Of a stretch of DNA of 64,000 nucleotides, positions 1 to 13,000 are shown in pieces; position 1 is the stretch's first letter; each line of letters opens with the position of its first letter. The DNA comes from Sisyra terminalis (lineage: Eukaryota; Arthropoda; Insecta; Neuroptera; Sisyridae). A program made the translations under genes and the position numbers. Below the pieces are notes generated by a model. It saw only the letters and a program-made list of their open reading frames with translations. It was not told the DNA's origin and did not search any database. The stretch spans positions 38,006,001 to 38,070,000 of the forward strand of contig OY292278.1 in assembly GCA_958496175.1 (NCBI GenBank), written 5' to 3'.

Positions 1-296
1 AATTAGTTTCGGCCGAAACCGAAACTTCCATATAAGGTCGTGTTTTCGTAGGAAAAAAGTTAATCATAATTAGTCAGCCTTTACTTTTAAATCCTATAGG
101 TATTTCTTATTTCAAATAAATTATTTGTACTGAAATAAGGGATGGATTTGAAGAAAATGCACGTAATAATTCTTTTTAATATAAGTTACGAATAACATGT
201 GATACTACTTGATGGAGATTAAATAATTTTATTTGGGAATTGAAATACCTATCAAAACGAGTTAACAATAATCTGTTAACACAAATATTCAAGCAC

Positions 297-655
297 TTAC
301 TGGTGGCCGAGTGGTCTAGATAACCCCTCCAAAACTGGTAGGTTTTGGGTTCGATTCTCATGTCGAGCAAATTTTCGATATCTCTCAATTGCAGGCAATT
401 AATCCTAGAGTCCTTAAAAACCGTAGTTATAAAGCGTCGCTAATGCAGGCCATTCACGTTCCGACTTGCAGTACTGCTAGTCGGGCTAGTTGGATCGCCT
501 AAATGATTCGACTAGTCCGACTAGACATTAAACTTCCAACAACACTATTCACGGTCCGACTTTAGATCCAACTTCGAAAGTCGGACCACAAGTTGGACTG
601 CAAGTCGGAGCGTGAATGGCCTGCTTAAATAACAATTAAAGAAACACATTAAATC
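297..655 (+). repeat. tRNA-derived SINE, copy 1, interrupted by a foldback MITE
   Basis: The head GGTGGCCGAGTGG matches a type-2 tRNA A box, and GGGTTCGATTC matches a B box 40 bases on. The body then runs through CCTAGAGTC and TATAAAGCG motifs shared by all copies, ending in a TAAATAAC-type tail. A 180-bp MITE (445-624) splits the tail. Confidence 0.8.
445..624. mobile_element. GCAGGCC-type foldback MITE, copy 1
   Basis: Terminal inverted repeats of about 30 bases: GCAGGCCATTCACG at one end and CGTGAATGGCCTGC at the other, with TCCGACTTGCAGT following inward. Nearly identical to 40962-41144. It sits inside a SINE tail. No coding capacity. Confidence 0.85.
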
Positions 656-929
656 AATGCCTAAAAATTTTTTTTGACTTATTGTCCCAGATTTGTATTT
701 CGATTGCTCAACTATCAGCCGTTAACATCAAGTAGCACTAAACCTTCACAACTGCAAAGTGATACTTTCCCGGTGATTTAGTGCGATGAATCGCTATATT
801 GTCGCTGTGAAAATATGCAATACTATTTCCTGACTATTAAAGATTGTTTGGCAAGCAAAATACATAATATAATCTCCCAAGTCATTTTTTTTACTTTTGC
901 GAGTTAAGAAGGTCCAGCGATTAGGGAAC

Positions 930-1215
930 TTAACAAGAAAAATTGGAAATTTTTAATTTTGTCATAATTTGATTAGTATTTTGATTGGAAAAGATGTATG
1001 TGTCATCGTAACTAAGTACTTTATGTAAAGAATATGTACGTTGAATAATAAATTCCAGAACATTGATGAAAAACAATGCTGTTTGATTTTATTTTACAAT
1101 ATTTTAAAGCAAAATTGATCAGTCTTTAGCCCAGAAGCTTTTTTTTTATATAAATAAAGCCAAAGAAAACAGCGAATTTGGGTTCGGAAAGTCTAGGAAT
1201 TTGTGAAAAAGAAAA
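930..1215. repeat. Dispersed repeat, copy 1 (partner 24855-25205)
   Basis: Shares long similar stretches with 24855-25205, including AGAATATGTACGT, the TTGATGAAAAA segment and TTTGATTTTATTTTACA, in the same order and orientation. Element class unknown. Confidence 0.6.
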
Positions 1216-1800
1216 TAGTGAACTCCCTCGAATTCAGTTCGAGTTCTTTGGGTGATGTTCTGTTTTGTCTCTCTTTTATGACCATTGATTAAAAGCTATC
1301 GGTTATTAGACTACCTTAAAACTGACTAATACCACTTTCATATTAAATGTTGGAAATAACAGATCCGAGTTTACTTATAAATAATTTTGTAAGTTAGACC
1401 ACTATGAAACTTACAACCTTGGTAACAATTTTTATTTAGAAAAAAAAACTTAATTATATCAACTTTGAATGCATTGACATTTTATTTTCCTGTGTTTTCA
1501 TTTGAGTCCAAATATCATCCTCTAGAACCCACTCTTTTTTAAAATCAAACTCTTCAACGAAACTAATACAAATCCTTCTTTGGTTTTCAGTTTTTTTCTG
1601 ACGTGCAACTAGGAGATTGGTCTTAAACAAAAAATATCTCATTTTTATTTATTTCTCCGTTTTTTGTTCCATCCGATCGGTGTTTAAAGCATTTTTTCAA
1701 AACCTCTATCAAGTTATACTGCTATTTGAGCGTGGAAGATTTAAAAAGAAAAATAAGCAATAAAAAAGTGGACTGAATCGTTTCAACTTAAACGAGAAAA

Positions 1801-4800
1801 ATGGGGGTGCAGGATCTCCAAAAATTTATGGAAAATAAGGTGGCGGGTGGAGCCGTGAACGTTGACCTGCTACGAATCGCTCGAAATCTACCCATCAAAT
1901 CTCTCAATTCTGCTGGTCGTAATCGCAACAATCGCAATCAATCGCAACAACCCAACAAACTAAAATTGGTGGTTGATGGAGAGTGCTGTCTTGATCGGCT
2001 TTACGGTGGCTATTTTTCAGGTAGGCATTGAAGAAAAATTCAATAGGCTTTTTATACGAAATAAATAAGCCCCACCTAAACAAAGACAGGGTGATCACAG
2101 ACCTGGAAGTCAGGGAATTTAATTCAATCTTAAAATATCAGGCAATTTTAAACCATTTCTAAACTAGTGATCTGATTTTGATCATCTTTAAACTCATTCA
2201 AAGTAATCTACTGACGAGTAAATGTGCCAAGTTTAATCAAAATCGGTTGAAAACTACAGGAGTTATCCTAATGGTAAGGTCAATTATATTCCACGTATAA
2301 TATAATTGTCTTAACTTATGGTATTTTTGGCTCAAGCCCCTTTAGAACACTCAAATCTGTCAACATTGCATTGTTGACATTGTTCACGACTTTGTTTTTA
2401 ATTAAACTCGCGAATAAATCGGTCCATAATAAAAATTTATCCACAAAAAAGAAAAGTATACCATATTAGAATTATAATTCCAATGGTTATTACCATTATT
2501 GGAAAACAAATTTGAAAAAGCAACCTTGTCAAATTTTACAGTTCTAAAAGAGACTTGAGAGCCATTAATTACTTTTTCCGTTTTATTTTTTTTATAAGTT
2601 ATTAAATAAATTAATAATTTACAACTTAAAACGGATACAACAAAATTCATTTCAAGGGTGTGGCGATTAAGAACTTGATCTAATCGACCCTCAATCAGAT
2701 CTGAAACATATACCTAATACATCTGTATGGATTTTTTTATCCATTATTCTTTTTATCTTATTTGTCTTGCACAATATTAAAATAAACCATGATTGAACAA
2801 ATGCAATATAAAAAATATCCTGGAAAATCTAGAATTATCAAGGAATTGCAAAATTATTATTCTGTGGTCACCCTGAAAGGGTGATATTTCGTCAACAATT
2901 TCATCTTCAAAAGTTGCAAAAATAACCTGAATAAGTCCTTGAATAGTACATCTATCAAAGAATTTCTTAGTGTCAATATAACTCAAATCTTCACAATTGT
3001 AGATTGGGCTTGTGGTGGACAATGGAATCGAACCATACAATTTTTGTCTTTATTAATGCACGCAATTGAGCGTGGCAATATGGAGTTGGCCATATTTTTT
3101 AACGGAGCATTCGAACCTCAAAGAATGAATGACTGGAAGTTGACCCAAACATTTGTACGGGAAAGGGTCAACAAGGTAATTTTAAAAGATTGTGTTTTAC
3201 TTATTTTTATTATTAAAAGAATTTTTTGTTGTAGGTGTTGAAGCACATAAATACTAAAGGGACGCCACCCCCCAAAGTTTGGTGGACAGCACCGGTTTGT
3301 TTACGCACTGCCTTACGTATGGCCTTTAGACACTTGAATGTGACTGTTGTAAGTATTAAGTACATTATGTATTATACTATTAAAAGCTAATACGATATTT
3401 ATGTATATTGTACATTAAATTGAAGCTTTGATTCTATTGCTTTGCTATTCAATCAAAAATAGTTCTGAAAATGACGTATAGGTGGTGCTGTTCAAAACCA
3501 CATCTATTACTTAAAACCAGAGAAGAAACTTATATAGAAGTTCAATTCTGTGTCTTCTTTGCTTAAAATCTTCATTTTATTTGCTTCCACGTTATAAACG
3601 CCTTTAAATGATTACAATATGTCTTAATAACTCATTATATATTTTAGTTTTTAAACTTATTATTGTTAACATATTTCCTGAAGTATTACTATTACATTTC
3701 TAGTTATGTAGTATGGATGATCACCACCAGGAAGTGATCGCTTATTGCCGTGAAAATAACTTTCACGGACTCCTGGCTGATGACGCCGAATATGCCGTGT
3801 TCGATCCTCCTCGATATTTTTCTTCAGAACATTTAAAACTGACTTACAAGGTAAATTAACGCAACGAAAATGACTTCCTTTATCCTTATTCCTTAAATCT
3901 CCTTTTTTTTAATAGGGATCGTTGGAAACAAAAGAATATATGGTTAACGAACTAAACAAATCATTGGACTTAACCCGCGAACAAGTTTGCGTGGTGGCAG
4001 CTCTTTTAGGCAACAGCCAAATTTCCTCCACTGACCTCCTGGAATTCCATTCGAAACTGTTGAGCGACAAAACAGAAAAAAGTCCCGAATCATTAATGCA
4101 ACCAATTGCCGCTTTTGTGAAGAAATTGCCTGATATTAACAATTTGGACGCTATTGCCATAAGTGTTTTCGGGGATGTGAAAGATCCGCGTTCGATTTTA
4201 TTGCGTCAATCAATTCAGTATTACCTTAATGGGACCAAGGACGGATTTTTACGCTATCGTTCTACCAACAGTAAGTGTAGCCGGAGAATAAGTATTTAAA
4301 TTTTGTACAAATTTTTATGGTGTTTTTAGATTCTCGACGTAATAACAAGAAGAATAAAAATCACGCGAATGGTACAAACACTGTAAACAGTGCAAATAAT
4401 GTTACACATACTCATCCCAAAGTTCCTGAAGAAACTGATTTAGATATGTCCGGTTTTGCCTCGGAAACCACTGAAAGAGAAGTGAGTTAAAAATTAATTA
4501 TTTTTTCCGTTTTATTTATTTTAGATAAGTTATTAAATAAATTAATAATTTACCAACTTAAAACGGATAAAACAAAATTCATTTCAAGGGTGTGGCGATT
4601 AAGAATTTGATCTAATCGACCCTCAATCAGATCTGAAACAAATATCTAATACATCTGTTTGGATTTTTGATCCATTATTCTTTTTATCCTTTTTGCCTTG
4701 CACAATATTAAGGTTGTTTAGAAGTGCAATGGGGAAAATGGGAGAGGGAAATTTCCCTATGCTTATACAATGGGCATTGTAGCGGCAAAATTACGCAACT

Positions 4801-7800
4801 TTACGATTTTTTACTCCGTTAATAATCCCCAAATATAATCTTTCATTTGCAAGTGCATGAAAGGGATCACGAAAAAAATTTGCAATTCCAGCTAGAAATA
4901 GAGTTTCACTAATGTTCTTTCTGTTATTTTATTCATATATTTTAACAACTCTGATAATTTGATTTGCTTCTAAGTATGTACTGTTATGGAATCTCCACAC
5001 TACACAAAAATACCTTGGGGGATGTGCCATCCCTAAATCCACCTTTGGTTGACTACAGTATTCATTTAATTTTTTTCTCATTACTTTTGATTTTCTTCTA
5101 AACAACCATAAATCATGGCTAAACAAAACAGAACACAACTAGTACAAACCGAATGTTTTGAGCTCCCTAAAGTTAGCCCCCCAACTATTGATTTTTCAAA
5201 ACATTTTTAGGGGTTAACTTTAGGGAGCTGATGTTATGTACTTCGAAGTTTGAGAAGTATGAAATGTTCTGTTTTGTCACGCAACCTAGAATAGTCATGT
5301 AAAAGACAAAAAAGCTAAAAGAACACTTCAAATATCTTGCGAGAAAAAAAGAAACAAACTACTTAATTTAATATGAAACTAATTTTATTTTCTTCTTCAG
5401 CAAAAAAGTTTGGAAGATTACAAACTAGCGACAGCCAATGCAGTATTAACCCCTGAAATTGTAATCGATCAACATTCAGAAAATGAGAGTACGTCCACCT
5501 CGAAATTGTCATCTGGCATTGGTTCCAATGAAGAATACGAATCATCTCCACCGACTTCTGACAATTCTCGTGTAAACGGTCAAATCAACGGCACCATGCC
5601 TTCAACCACCAGCTTATTGGTCAGTTCCAGCAGCTCAAGCTCCAGCAGCATTGCGACATCTCCCACAAAAAGTCAAAACCACTCCGCGACACAAACCTCC
5701 CAACCAAAGAAAAATGAAGTCGAATTCAAAATGCCGTTTGTGGCTCCCGAAGTGGTACACACCGCGTCTGAACGCCACCAAAAAGGCTTAATGTCACCGT
5801 TAATTTTACAAGTGCTAACTCTTGGAGAAATCCGCTTACCGTGTCTTCTCGAAGACGAACTTCATCGCGAAATTCCTTCAATCTACAGCTTATACAAACC
5901 AATTCGTCAAAATGTTTACGCTATTTTATTTAATCTTCATCATATTCAATACATGGCACGCAATAAAGAAAAAGGTAAGATGTCAGAAATGTTAATGCCA
6001 AAAGCAGAAATCATAGGGAATATTAATATATTATTGTTGCTCAAAAAAGTGTTCTCAAAACCTCAAATCGTTTTTAGATTTCAAATTATTCTATTTTAAT
6101 TATTAGATGCCGAAAAAGTTGAATTGCCCGAGGTTTATGTTCGCGAATGGGAATGGAGTAAATCCAATAACTACGAAAAACCCAATATTGTCAAAGCTGA
6201 ACCCCTCGGTTGGGGCGTTCCTACTATTCAGAGACTCTGGTTCGGTCCAGTTTTGGACGACAAACGACGTCGTCTCCGTGCTTTTCTTACATGTCTTCGC
6301 TCCGACACTCCTCTCATGTTAAATACTTCATACGTGCCACAACACCTTTTAATCATGGCATGCGTTTTACGGTAACATTCTATTCAAATTTACAATAATA
6401 ATAAAACTAAGGTTTTCTGTTATTTTAGATATATTATGTCCATTCCTGATAAAAGAATTTTAAGACGACAGGAATTAGATGCTTTTATTACACAAGCATT
6501 TTCTCCTGAACTTATGAATTCACAATATTTACAGGAGTTAACAGTAAGTTTCCGACTTGTTGTATATTCCGTTTAGCTTTTATTAATTGTTTTATAAATT
6601 GAAATAAATTTAAAACAAACGGATAAAGAAATATTTTCATTTCAAGGGTGTGGCTAATAGGAAATTGATCCATTAGACCCTCAATCAGATCTGATACATT
6701 TGTACATAAATAATTGCAACTTAAAGAAACAATTTTAATTTTAAAACTATTTTTTTTTATTTTAGTTGCCTTTGGTGACTAGTCGAGGAGTACAATTAGC
6801 TACAATGTTTATGCAAGGCGTTGAAACCGCTTTGTTTGCCAATGATGCTTGTGGTGCTCCAATTCCGTGGCTTATGTGTTGTCCGTGGTTGTTTTTCGAT
6901 GGAAAGTTGTTCCACCACAAACTTGCCCGAGCTGCTGTTGTTAAAAACTTGTTAGAATTATGCGAAAATCATATTGAGCAAGTGGTGAAAGTAGAGCGTA
7001 TGCGTAAAGCCATTCTCGATGGTTTGTCCGTTCAATTTGCCAAACAAATGCTACCGCCAATCGCAAGTGGAAATGTTTTACGTCAAGGTTATCCTCCACC
7101 AAATTGTTTACCAACATTAAATTTGCCATCGGCTCGCACTGGACGAGGTATGGGTCGACGACCCGTTCCATCCCGGGGCGGTCAATTGGAAGTTGCCGGC
7201 GTTGTTGTGGCCAATTGGGGTGCTAATTATGGACGAGCACAACCGCACATCCCGATTTCTCGACAACAACCACAAATTACGTCAGTGGGATTCGGTGCTA
7301 ATCTTGGTGCTCCCGCCAATATGCATCCAGCAGCTGTGAATCGAGTCACCGGACGAATTCCTGGAGTTGGTGGTTTCCCCATTCAGCAACAAATTCCACG
7401 CACGTTCCCAACACACCCGGTTAACAAACAGTTCCGTGTTGGAACAGCCTTCCGTGGACGCAGAAATGTAATTTGATTTTCATAGTTATTTAATTTGTTT
7501 AATTAACCACCTTTTTGTTTGTAGAACAAGAAAAAAAATCAAACCAAAACCAAAAATAAGACGCGTGGAACAACTGTAGAAACTAATACCGGGTAAGAAT
7601 TGAAATTTAAGTTGCAATGCACTTATTTGTATTGTTACGTTCTGAAATTTGAAATCGAATACAATTGAAGGGTCCACTGCAATAATGATGAATGTCCTTT
7701 TTGCTTTGTTTTGAGATAATTAGGTTTTAATATTATAAAGGGTTGAAAAAACTCTGATATAAAGATGGCAGCTAGACAGTCTAGACCCGTAGTTCTTAAC

Positions 7801-9943
7801 CTTGTTGAAGGTACTGATCTCCATCAGTTTCATATACTTATTCACCGAACACTTCCTATTTGGAAAAATAAATTATGTTTTTTAAAATTCAATACATAGG
7901 TATATTTTAAACATAGATAATATAAGCCGGATGTGTGGCTTGGCCTCCGTCGAACCTGCGAGATCCCTGGGATTCGATGTAACCCAGATTAAGCACCACT
8001 AATCTAAACAGTTACTGTGAGGCAACGGATGTATATTTATCATTTTTAAAAAGTCATTTATCTCGGGATTGTAAGCGATATTGTTGAGTTTAAAAACGAG
8101 ATTATAAGCTAAACATATCTATTATCCAAATGACATACATAAAACTACATTAATTTTGGACGTTCATCATTATTGCACTAGACCCTTCAATTATTTAACC
8201 GTGATTTACATGAAATTACAAAGTATAGATACAAAGAGTCCGAACGTAATGTTAAAAGAATGACATCAATTTGAGATCTCATAATGATAGAGCGCAAAAC
8301 TTTTCAAGAAGCAATAGTTTAAATCATTACACGAGAAGTGTTGTAATTTAGACAATTGTGATCCAATATTCTACACGATACAAAATATGATCTTACCACA
8401 AGAGTGTCTGGAGTACTAACTTATGTATCCTTAGTTATCTTACATATAGTACATACTGTGGGCTTAAGTTAGTACTCCAGACACTAGAGGCAGCGCCACA
8501 TTTTGGCACATTTCCCATCATGAATTGCAAGATTGGAATATCTTCTTATCTGCGCCTTAAGGTTGTTTGCAAAAAAATCACAATAAATGAGAAAAAAATG
8601 AAATTAATACTGTAAGAAGTAAACTTTTTGAGTCATATCTGTAAAATTTCAATTCGTTTGGGGCATATTATCGAAGTAAAAAAATCGTAAAGGTTTGTAA
8701 TTTTGAATTGCTTAACACAGGGTAAATGGGGAAAATTATTTTTTTTTTTTTGAAAAATAGCGATGCTTTATTTAAAATATTCCGCGTCGATCAATACCAA
8801 AATTATTAACATTTGAGGGTTTTTAAGCAAAATATTTCAACGTTAAGGTAGAAAATCGGACTCAAGTCCATTTTAGCACTCCCACAATCTGGCAACGTTG
8901 CATTTTCGACTTTGTTTTTAATTTAATTCGTGACTGAATCGGTCCATAATAAAAATTTAGCCACAAAAGAGAGAGTTATACCATATTAGAATTGAATTAA
9001 CAAAAATATGGCGAATTAAATTAAAAACAAAGTCGAAAATGCAACGTTGCCAGATTGTGGGTGTGCTAAAATAGACTTGAGCTGAAAATCGTGTCAAAAT
9101 TCAATCCGAGTGTATAAAAAAGCCTTATAGAAATGTCTACAACGCTTACTTATAAGCATAGAAAGCTCCCTTTTTCTCATAATTCCCCATCGCACTTCTA
9201 AACAACCTTAATACCTTTAGTACGTCCTGAATATTTGCGCTGCTATTGATAGAAACGAAAGTTATGATTTAAATTTTGGTGTAAATTACTATTGTGAGAA
9301 AGCCTATACCGTTTGGACTCCTTGTATCTTTACTTCGTGTATGAAACCTTCAAACTCATGCACAAATCTCAGACAAATAAAACTACCTAAATCTTTACCT
9401 AAGACTTTACATTATTCTCTTGCAATAAAGCATAGATTGGCGCTTATACACTAATGTTGCATACGAAGTATGCAATAGTTTACTAGCCGATATTCGCGAT
9501 TTTGTTGGAATATTCCATAAAAAGTTCGCCATTGAAATTAAATTTTTAAGAATTGGTTGTAACTCTAGGAATTATACCAAACCACATTTTTTATATGATT
9601 TTTACTCGCAAATATTGGGAAAAAGTGCCATTTATTAATTTTCAATTGGTTTCCCCTTGTCTCTTAAACCTTCTCTCTGTTAACTAACCGAAACGCCCTT
9701 AAAAAGGGGTGTAATATTTTTAGTATATAACTTATTAGGAAATGCAAGTAACGTAACTATTTTATGTTTAGTACTGTTTTGGCGTCTGACTTGATTAAAA
9801 CGGCAGTGAAAGAAGAAACCGACGGAAGTGGAGCAGCGACATCGGTAAACGTTCAATTTGAGGATTCGGCCAAAACCAATTCTGGCCTTAGTCACCATGG
9901 ACAGGGTGACGCACCCGCAGCTATGGGCTCTAGTCCAGCCTAA
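1801..9943 (+). CDS. FAM120A: FAM120 family protein (constitutive coactivator of PPAR-gamma-like), complete, 12 exons
   Basis: Coding exons: 1801-2020, 3003-3175, 3235-3348, 3704-3850, 3916-4270, 4330-4481, 5401-5974, 6107-6371, 6429-6543, 6766-7467, 7525-7592, 9772-9943. All junctions are GT/AG, phases agree, and the total is 1018 codons plus TAA, close to vertebrate FAM120A. The N terminus starts MGVQDLQKFM, typical of the XPG/FEN1-like PIN fold; a VVDGECCLDRLYGGYFSDW stretch follows around residues 56-75. DDHHQEVI, CRENNFHGL and an ALLGN motif follow in exons 4-5. Exon 7 carries a Ser-rich low-complexity linker. Exon 8 holds DDKRRRLRAFLTCLRSDTP, a family signature. Exon 10 ends in an Arg/Gly-rich segment with SRGGQLEVAG (about residues 835-850), the conserved C-terminal RNA-binding-like part. 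Family members are RNA-binding scaffold proteins; the PIN-like domain is not known to be an active nuclease. Identification rests on recognised motifs and is strong; the insect function is inferred. Confidence 0.93.
2329..2563. mobile_element. GGCTCAAGTCCC-type MITE, copy A1 (FAM120 intron 1)
   Basis: Imperfect terminal inverted repeats (GGCTCAAGCCCCTTTAGAAC at the left; GTTCTAAAAGAGACTTGAG near the right end) around an AT-rich core with GAATAAATCGGTCCATAAT. Five other copies are in the window. Confidence 0.75.
2575..2775. repeat. Intronic repeat D, copy 1 (FAM120 intron 1)
   Basis: A short palindrome (TCCGTTTTA...TTAAAACGGA) followed by TTCATTTCAAGGGTGTGGC and CCCTCAATCAGATCTGA. Two more copies are in introns of the same gene, at 4503-4711 and 6569-6703. 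Confidence 0.7.
4503..4711. repeat. Intronic repeat D, copy 2 (FAM120 intron 6)
   Basis: Almost identical to copy 1 over its full length, including the TTGATCTAATCGACCCTC core and the TTGCACAATATTAA end. Confidence 0.75.
4838..5050. repeat. Dispersed repeat, copy 1 (partner 51398-51650)
   Basis: Long match to 51398-51650 in the same orientation, including AAAAAAATTTGCAATTCCAG, TTTCACTAATGTTCTTTCTG and GTATGTACTGTTATGGAATC. It lies in FAM120 intron 6. The class is not evident; no coding frame. Confidence 0.7.
5112..5280. mobile_element. Foldback MITE with ACAAAACAGAACA ends (FAM120 intron 6)
   Basis: The outer inverted repeat is AACAAAACAGAACA versus TGTTCTGTTTTGT. An inner hairpin at 5161-5230 pairs AGCTCCCTAAAGTTAGCCCC with its near-complement. 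Similar ends recur at 58838-58912. Confidence 0.6.
6569..6703. repeat. Intronic repeat D, copy 3 (FAM120 intron 9), diverged
   Basis: Shares TTTCATTTCAAGGGTGTGGC and ACCCTCAATCAGATCTGA with copies 1 and 2 but is shorter and more diverged. Confidence 0.65.
7663..8192. mobile_element. TIR element C, copy 1 (about 530 bp)
   Basis: The terminal inverted repeat begins AATTGAAGGGTCCACTGCAA and continues TAATGATGAA, with the matching complement at 8163-8192. Ends and internal blocks (GATAATTAGGTTTTAATATT, AAGCGATATTG) match 25408-25984. No transposase frame; a non-autonomous DNA transposon. Confidence 0.8.
8404..8484. repeat. Perfect 20-bp inverted repeat (hairpin)
   Basis: GTGTCTGGAGTACTAACTTA at 8404-8423 is exactly complementary to 8465-8484, with a 41-base loop. 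Similar short sequence follows at 8488-8560 (TTTCCCATCATG...TTGGAATA), shared with 58134-58285. Confidence 0.75.
8860..9083. mobile_element. GGCTCAAGTCCC-type MITE, copy A2
   Basis: The best-preserved copy, with about 75-bp near-perfect inverted arms including AATCTGGCAACGTTGCATTT and CTTTGTTTTTAATTTAATTC, and a short AT-rich core. Confidence 0.85.
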
Positions 9944-10026
9944 AGTAAACTTGAAACAAAGCAAATCCAGACAAAAAGCAGGTCGCCCGATACCATCAGA
10001 TCAGATGAAGCTTTGTCGAATTTATA

Positions 10027-10032
10027 AATAAA
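10027..10032 (+). promoter_or_regulatory. Candidate polyadenylation signal of FAM120 gene
   Basis: AATAAA lies 84 bases after the FAM120 stop codon. It is the first canonical signal downstream. Other AATAAA hexamers follow (for example near 10715), so a longer 3' UTR is possible. Confidence 0.45.
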
Positions 10033-13000
10033 AATGCGAGCCTCATGTCCTCAATTTCGAAACACGTGCAACAAGTTCTGCGTGATCCGAAATGAAATCG
10101 TTGTGATTTGGTGATCCGGTTTTATTTATAAACGAACAAAATGCTTGTCTGTGTTGTCGAATGTTTCAAGTGCGGTTTACACTTTATTTTGTTATCATTT
10201 AAAAAAATTCTCAGTATTTTTGAAATGAATGAAAAAAAGAACACTCTAGAGAAACAATTTGGTTTAATCAACAACAAAAAATGTATATTTGGTTTTGTTT
10301 TTAGTTTTTAGTTGTTGCAAAAATGCCATGTAGAAACTTTCTTTTAGTTGATTTTGTTTTCTTCCATTTACGTCTTATTTTCACTTTTTATATATTTTTT
10401 AAAAAGTATCTTTAGGCATTTATTATTATACCCTTTTTTTCGATACGAAACATCGTTACAACCAAAAAAAAGAAAATACCGAAAAAAGCAAAATTAAAAA
10501 GTGAAATTTCCACGTCTAGACTGGAAATTTACCCGAATTTATATCCTATTCTACTTATACTAGCTTTTTTCTTGTTATTACAAAAAATAATTGTGAGTAT
10601 CCAAAATTACAGCTTTAGAAATTTGGAAATCAAATTATTATTAACAGCCAAATGTCAGTTTCTCATGGAAATCTCGTAATAGGGCTGTGATTTAAGGATA
10701 AATATAAAAACTGAATAAATCACGATTTATTATATATTATATATATATAACAAAATATATATTTAAGTGTTCGTGAAATATTTGCAAAACGTCGAGAGAT
10801 AACTTCTGCCAAGTTATCAACCAAAGTTATCGGTTTATCATTTGTATATTCCTAAAAGACTTATATAATTATAAATATATTAATTAATATAATTAAAAAA
10901 AAACTGATAATTTTTTATAATGTATAAATTGTAAGTGACTGATTCATATTTATATTATATATAAATAATTATAAAAATAACTGGAAGTGTGATATTAAAA
11001 GTGATTCGAGTTTCTTACTGTTTAAGAAGAAATATTTGATAAACAAATATTAAGAGAATAATTTTATTGGCATTAATATGAGGGGGATACAGAAGGGAAA
11101 GGCTGATTTTTCTAGATTGGAAAATAAATTAACGAGCGAAACGGAAAATGTTGTGTTTGTAAACGTTGGATAATGTATTTAAGAGTTTTATAAATATTTG
11201 TAAGTCACACTTGTTGAAAAATTAACGAAATTTTCCAAACTAATTGTAGTACAAGCGCCAGGGCTATAATATGGAAAATATGAGAATTGAATTCCTTCGG
11301 TAAAAGTTAGATTTGTAATATGGATTTTGCTTGGCAAATCAATGACAAGAAGATTTTTTTTAAGACAAAACGATGTTATTCCAAAAGGAATTCTTTTGAA
11401 ATACGGAATCTTAATGGTTTTATTATATGTATGTTTATAATAAAACCATTAAGTTTTATTATATGTGGCTAAAATTGTCATTAAAATAACTTTATAATAC
11501 AAACTCGATCGATTTTTTATTAAAAGCAAATAAACCAGCAAAATTCTTATTACAATACTTATACTTACCTAAGTTATTCTTATGGTTAATTGATGAAATT
11601 CGATTCTCAAATTTCACATACTATTTGTCCTCTAGCGTTCAGTCTATTGGCGTTCATTTTCAATGCGAAAAAATCGATTGAAAATTGAACGATCTCGAAA
11701 AATATAATAACGACCGTTAAGCTGGTTGGTTTCAAGACTGGATTTTTACCTTTGTATATTGCAAAAATCTCGATCGAATGAAACGTCCGGCGATTTGAGA
11801 AAAAAATTTGATAAAAATATTTCGACTGATTTGTGTCACCATATGATGTATATTTTTCTATATTTGTTACAATTGTTATTATTAAAATATATTATTAAAA
11901 AAATATATTAAAAAACGTGACTGAAGTGACCAGGATAGTGTTACGCGGATAAGGAATATTACAATTTACAATTAAAAAAAAATATGAAAGCGCAAGTATT
12001 TTTTCGAAAATGAATGATGAACGAAGAGCTTCGGGGCATTGGACTTCGGGTTAGGGAAAACATTTCAAATTGTAGACGAAGGATATATGATTATTATGAA
12101 TTTTGTTCTCGAAATATGAATGCATATTATTTGTAATTTAAAATTGCGATTTTTTTAATGTTTTATCAAATCCGTTGTCCAAACTGATGGGGCTGTGATG
12201 GAAGGCTTCGTTTTTTCCATAAAATAATAATACAAAAGAGTGAGAATCAGAAAAATTGAAGCTTTGTTTTAACTGAATATAACATAGAAATTTTAACACT
12301 CGCTGCTTGAAAATATATCGAAAACAAACTTGCTACTAAATCCACAAATTATGTCTTTCACGATAGTAAAAACGATAAATCCAAAAGCCATGATAAACAT
12401 ATTCATGAAATAGAGAGATCATGAATTATACTAAAACTATGAAAAAACATTTACTTGAAATAAGCTTTTTAACAAAACTAAGCTTTTCGTAGCTTATTCT
12501 TCAAATCAAGGAATCATTTCATATAAAAGAAAATATGAAAACTCGAAATTTCGAGTAATTTTTGTCTAATTGAATAGATTTTATTTTTGTCGACCACTCA
12601 ATTTGTGTAGAAAATTGATCAAATGGAATTTTTTGAGTAAAACGCCATTACTTCTTTTTTTATGTAAGATACGCCACATGTGCGTTGTAGAAAAACTTTT
12701 TTGATTTTACGGAAAAATTATTTTCCACATATATAAAATAAAATATGCATAAATGATATATATTATATATATTTTAAAAGAATAACCATTTAAAAAAATA
12801 GTAATCATAATGAATATTTGCTGTTTAAAAATTGCTATAAACAAAACAAAGTGTTAGTCTGCCGTTAAATATATATTTAACGTCGCTACTCAGCGACTGC
12901 TTTTTCATATATTGTTTTTATTTAATTTTCTTAAGAAAAAAAACAAGTTGGAAAATTGAAATATAAATATGGCAAAGATGTCTGTTTAAATATTTATTTA

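Larger units (their letters stand above)
1..1800. other. Upstream intergenic region with SINE, MITE and a dispersed repeat
   Basis: No gene is supported here. It holds a tRNA-derived SINE interrupted by a 180-bp foldback element (listed separately) and a dispersed repeat at about 930-1215. The last 150 bases probably include the FAM120 5' UTR. The small open frames have no recognisable family. Confidence 0.6.
7593..9771 (+). other. FAM120 intron 11 (2.2 kb), repeat-filled
   Basis: Bounded by GG|GTAAGA and TTTAG|T. Contains a 0.53-kb TIR element, a 20-bp hairpin and a GGCTCAAG-type MITE (listed separately). No coding sequence seen. Confidence 0.8.

Noticed and set aside
297..370. tRNA gene (A and B boxes present)
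   Set aside because: The same A/B-box head with a shared non-tRNA body and tail recurs at 40632, 54277, 55178 and 63045, and a proper acceptor-stem fold is lacking. It is a SINE.
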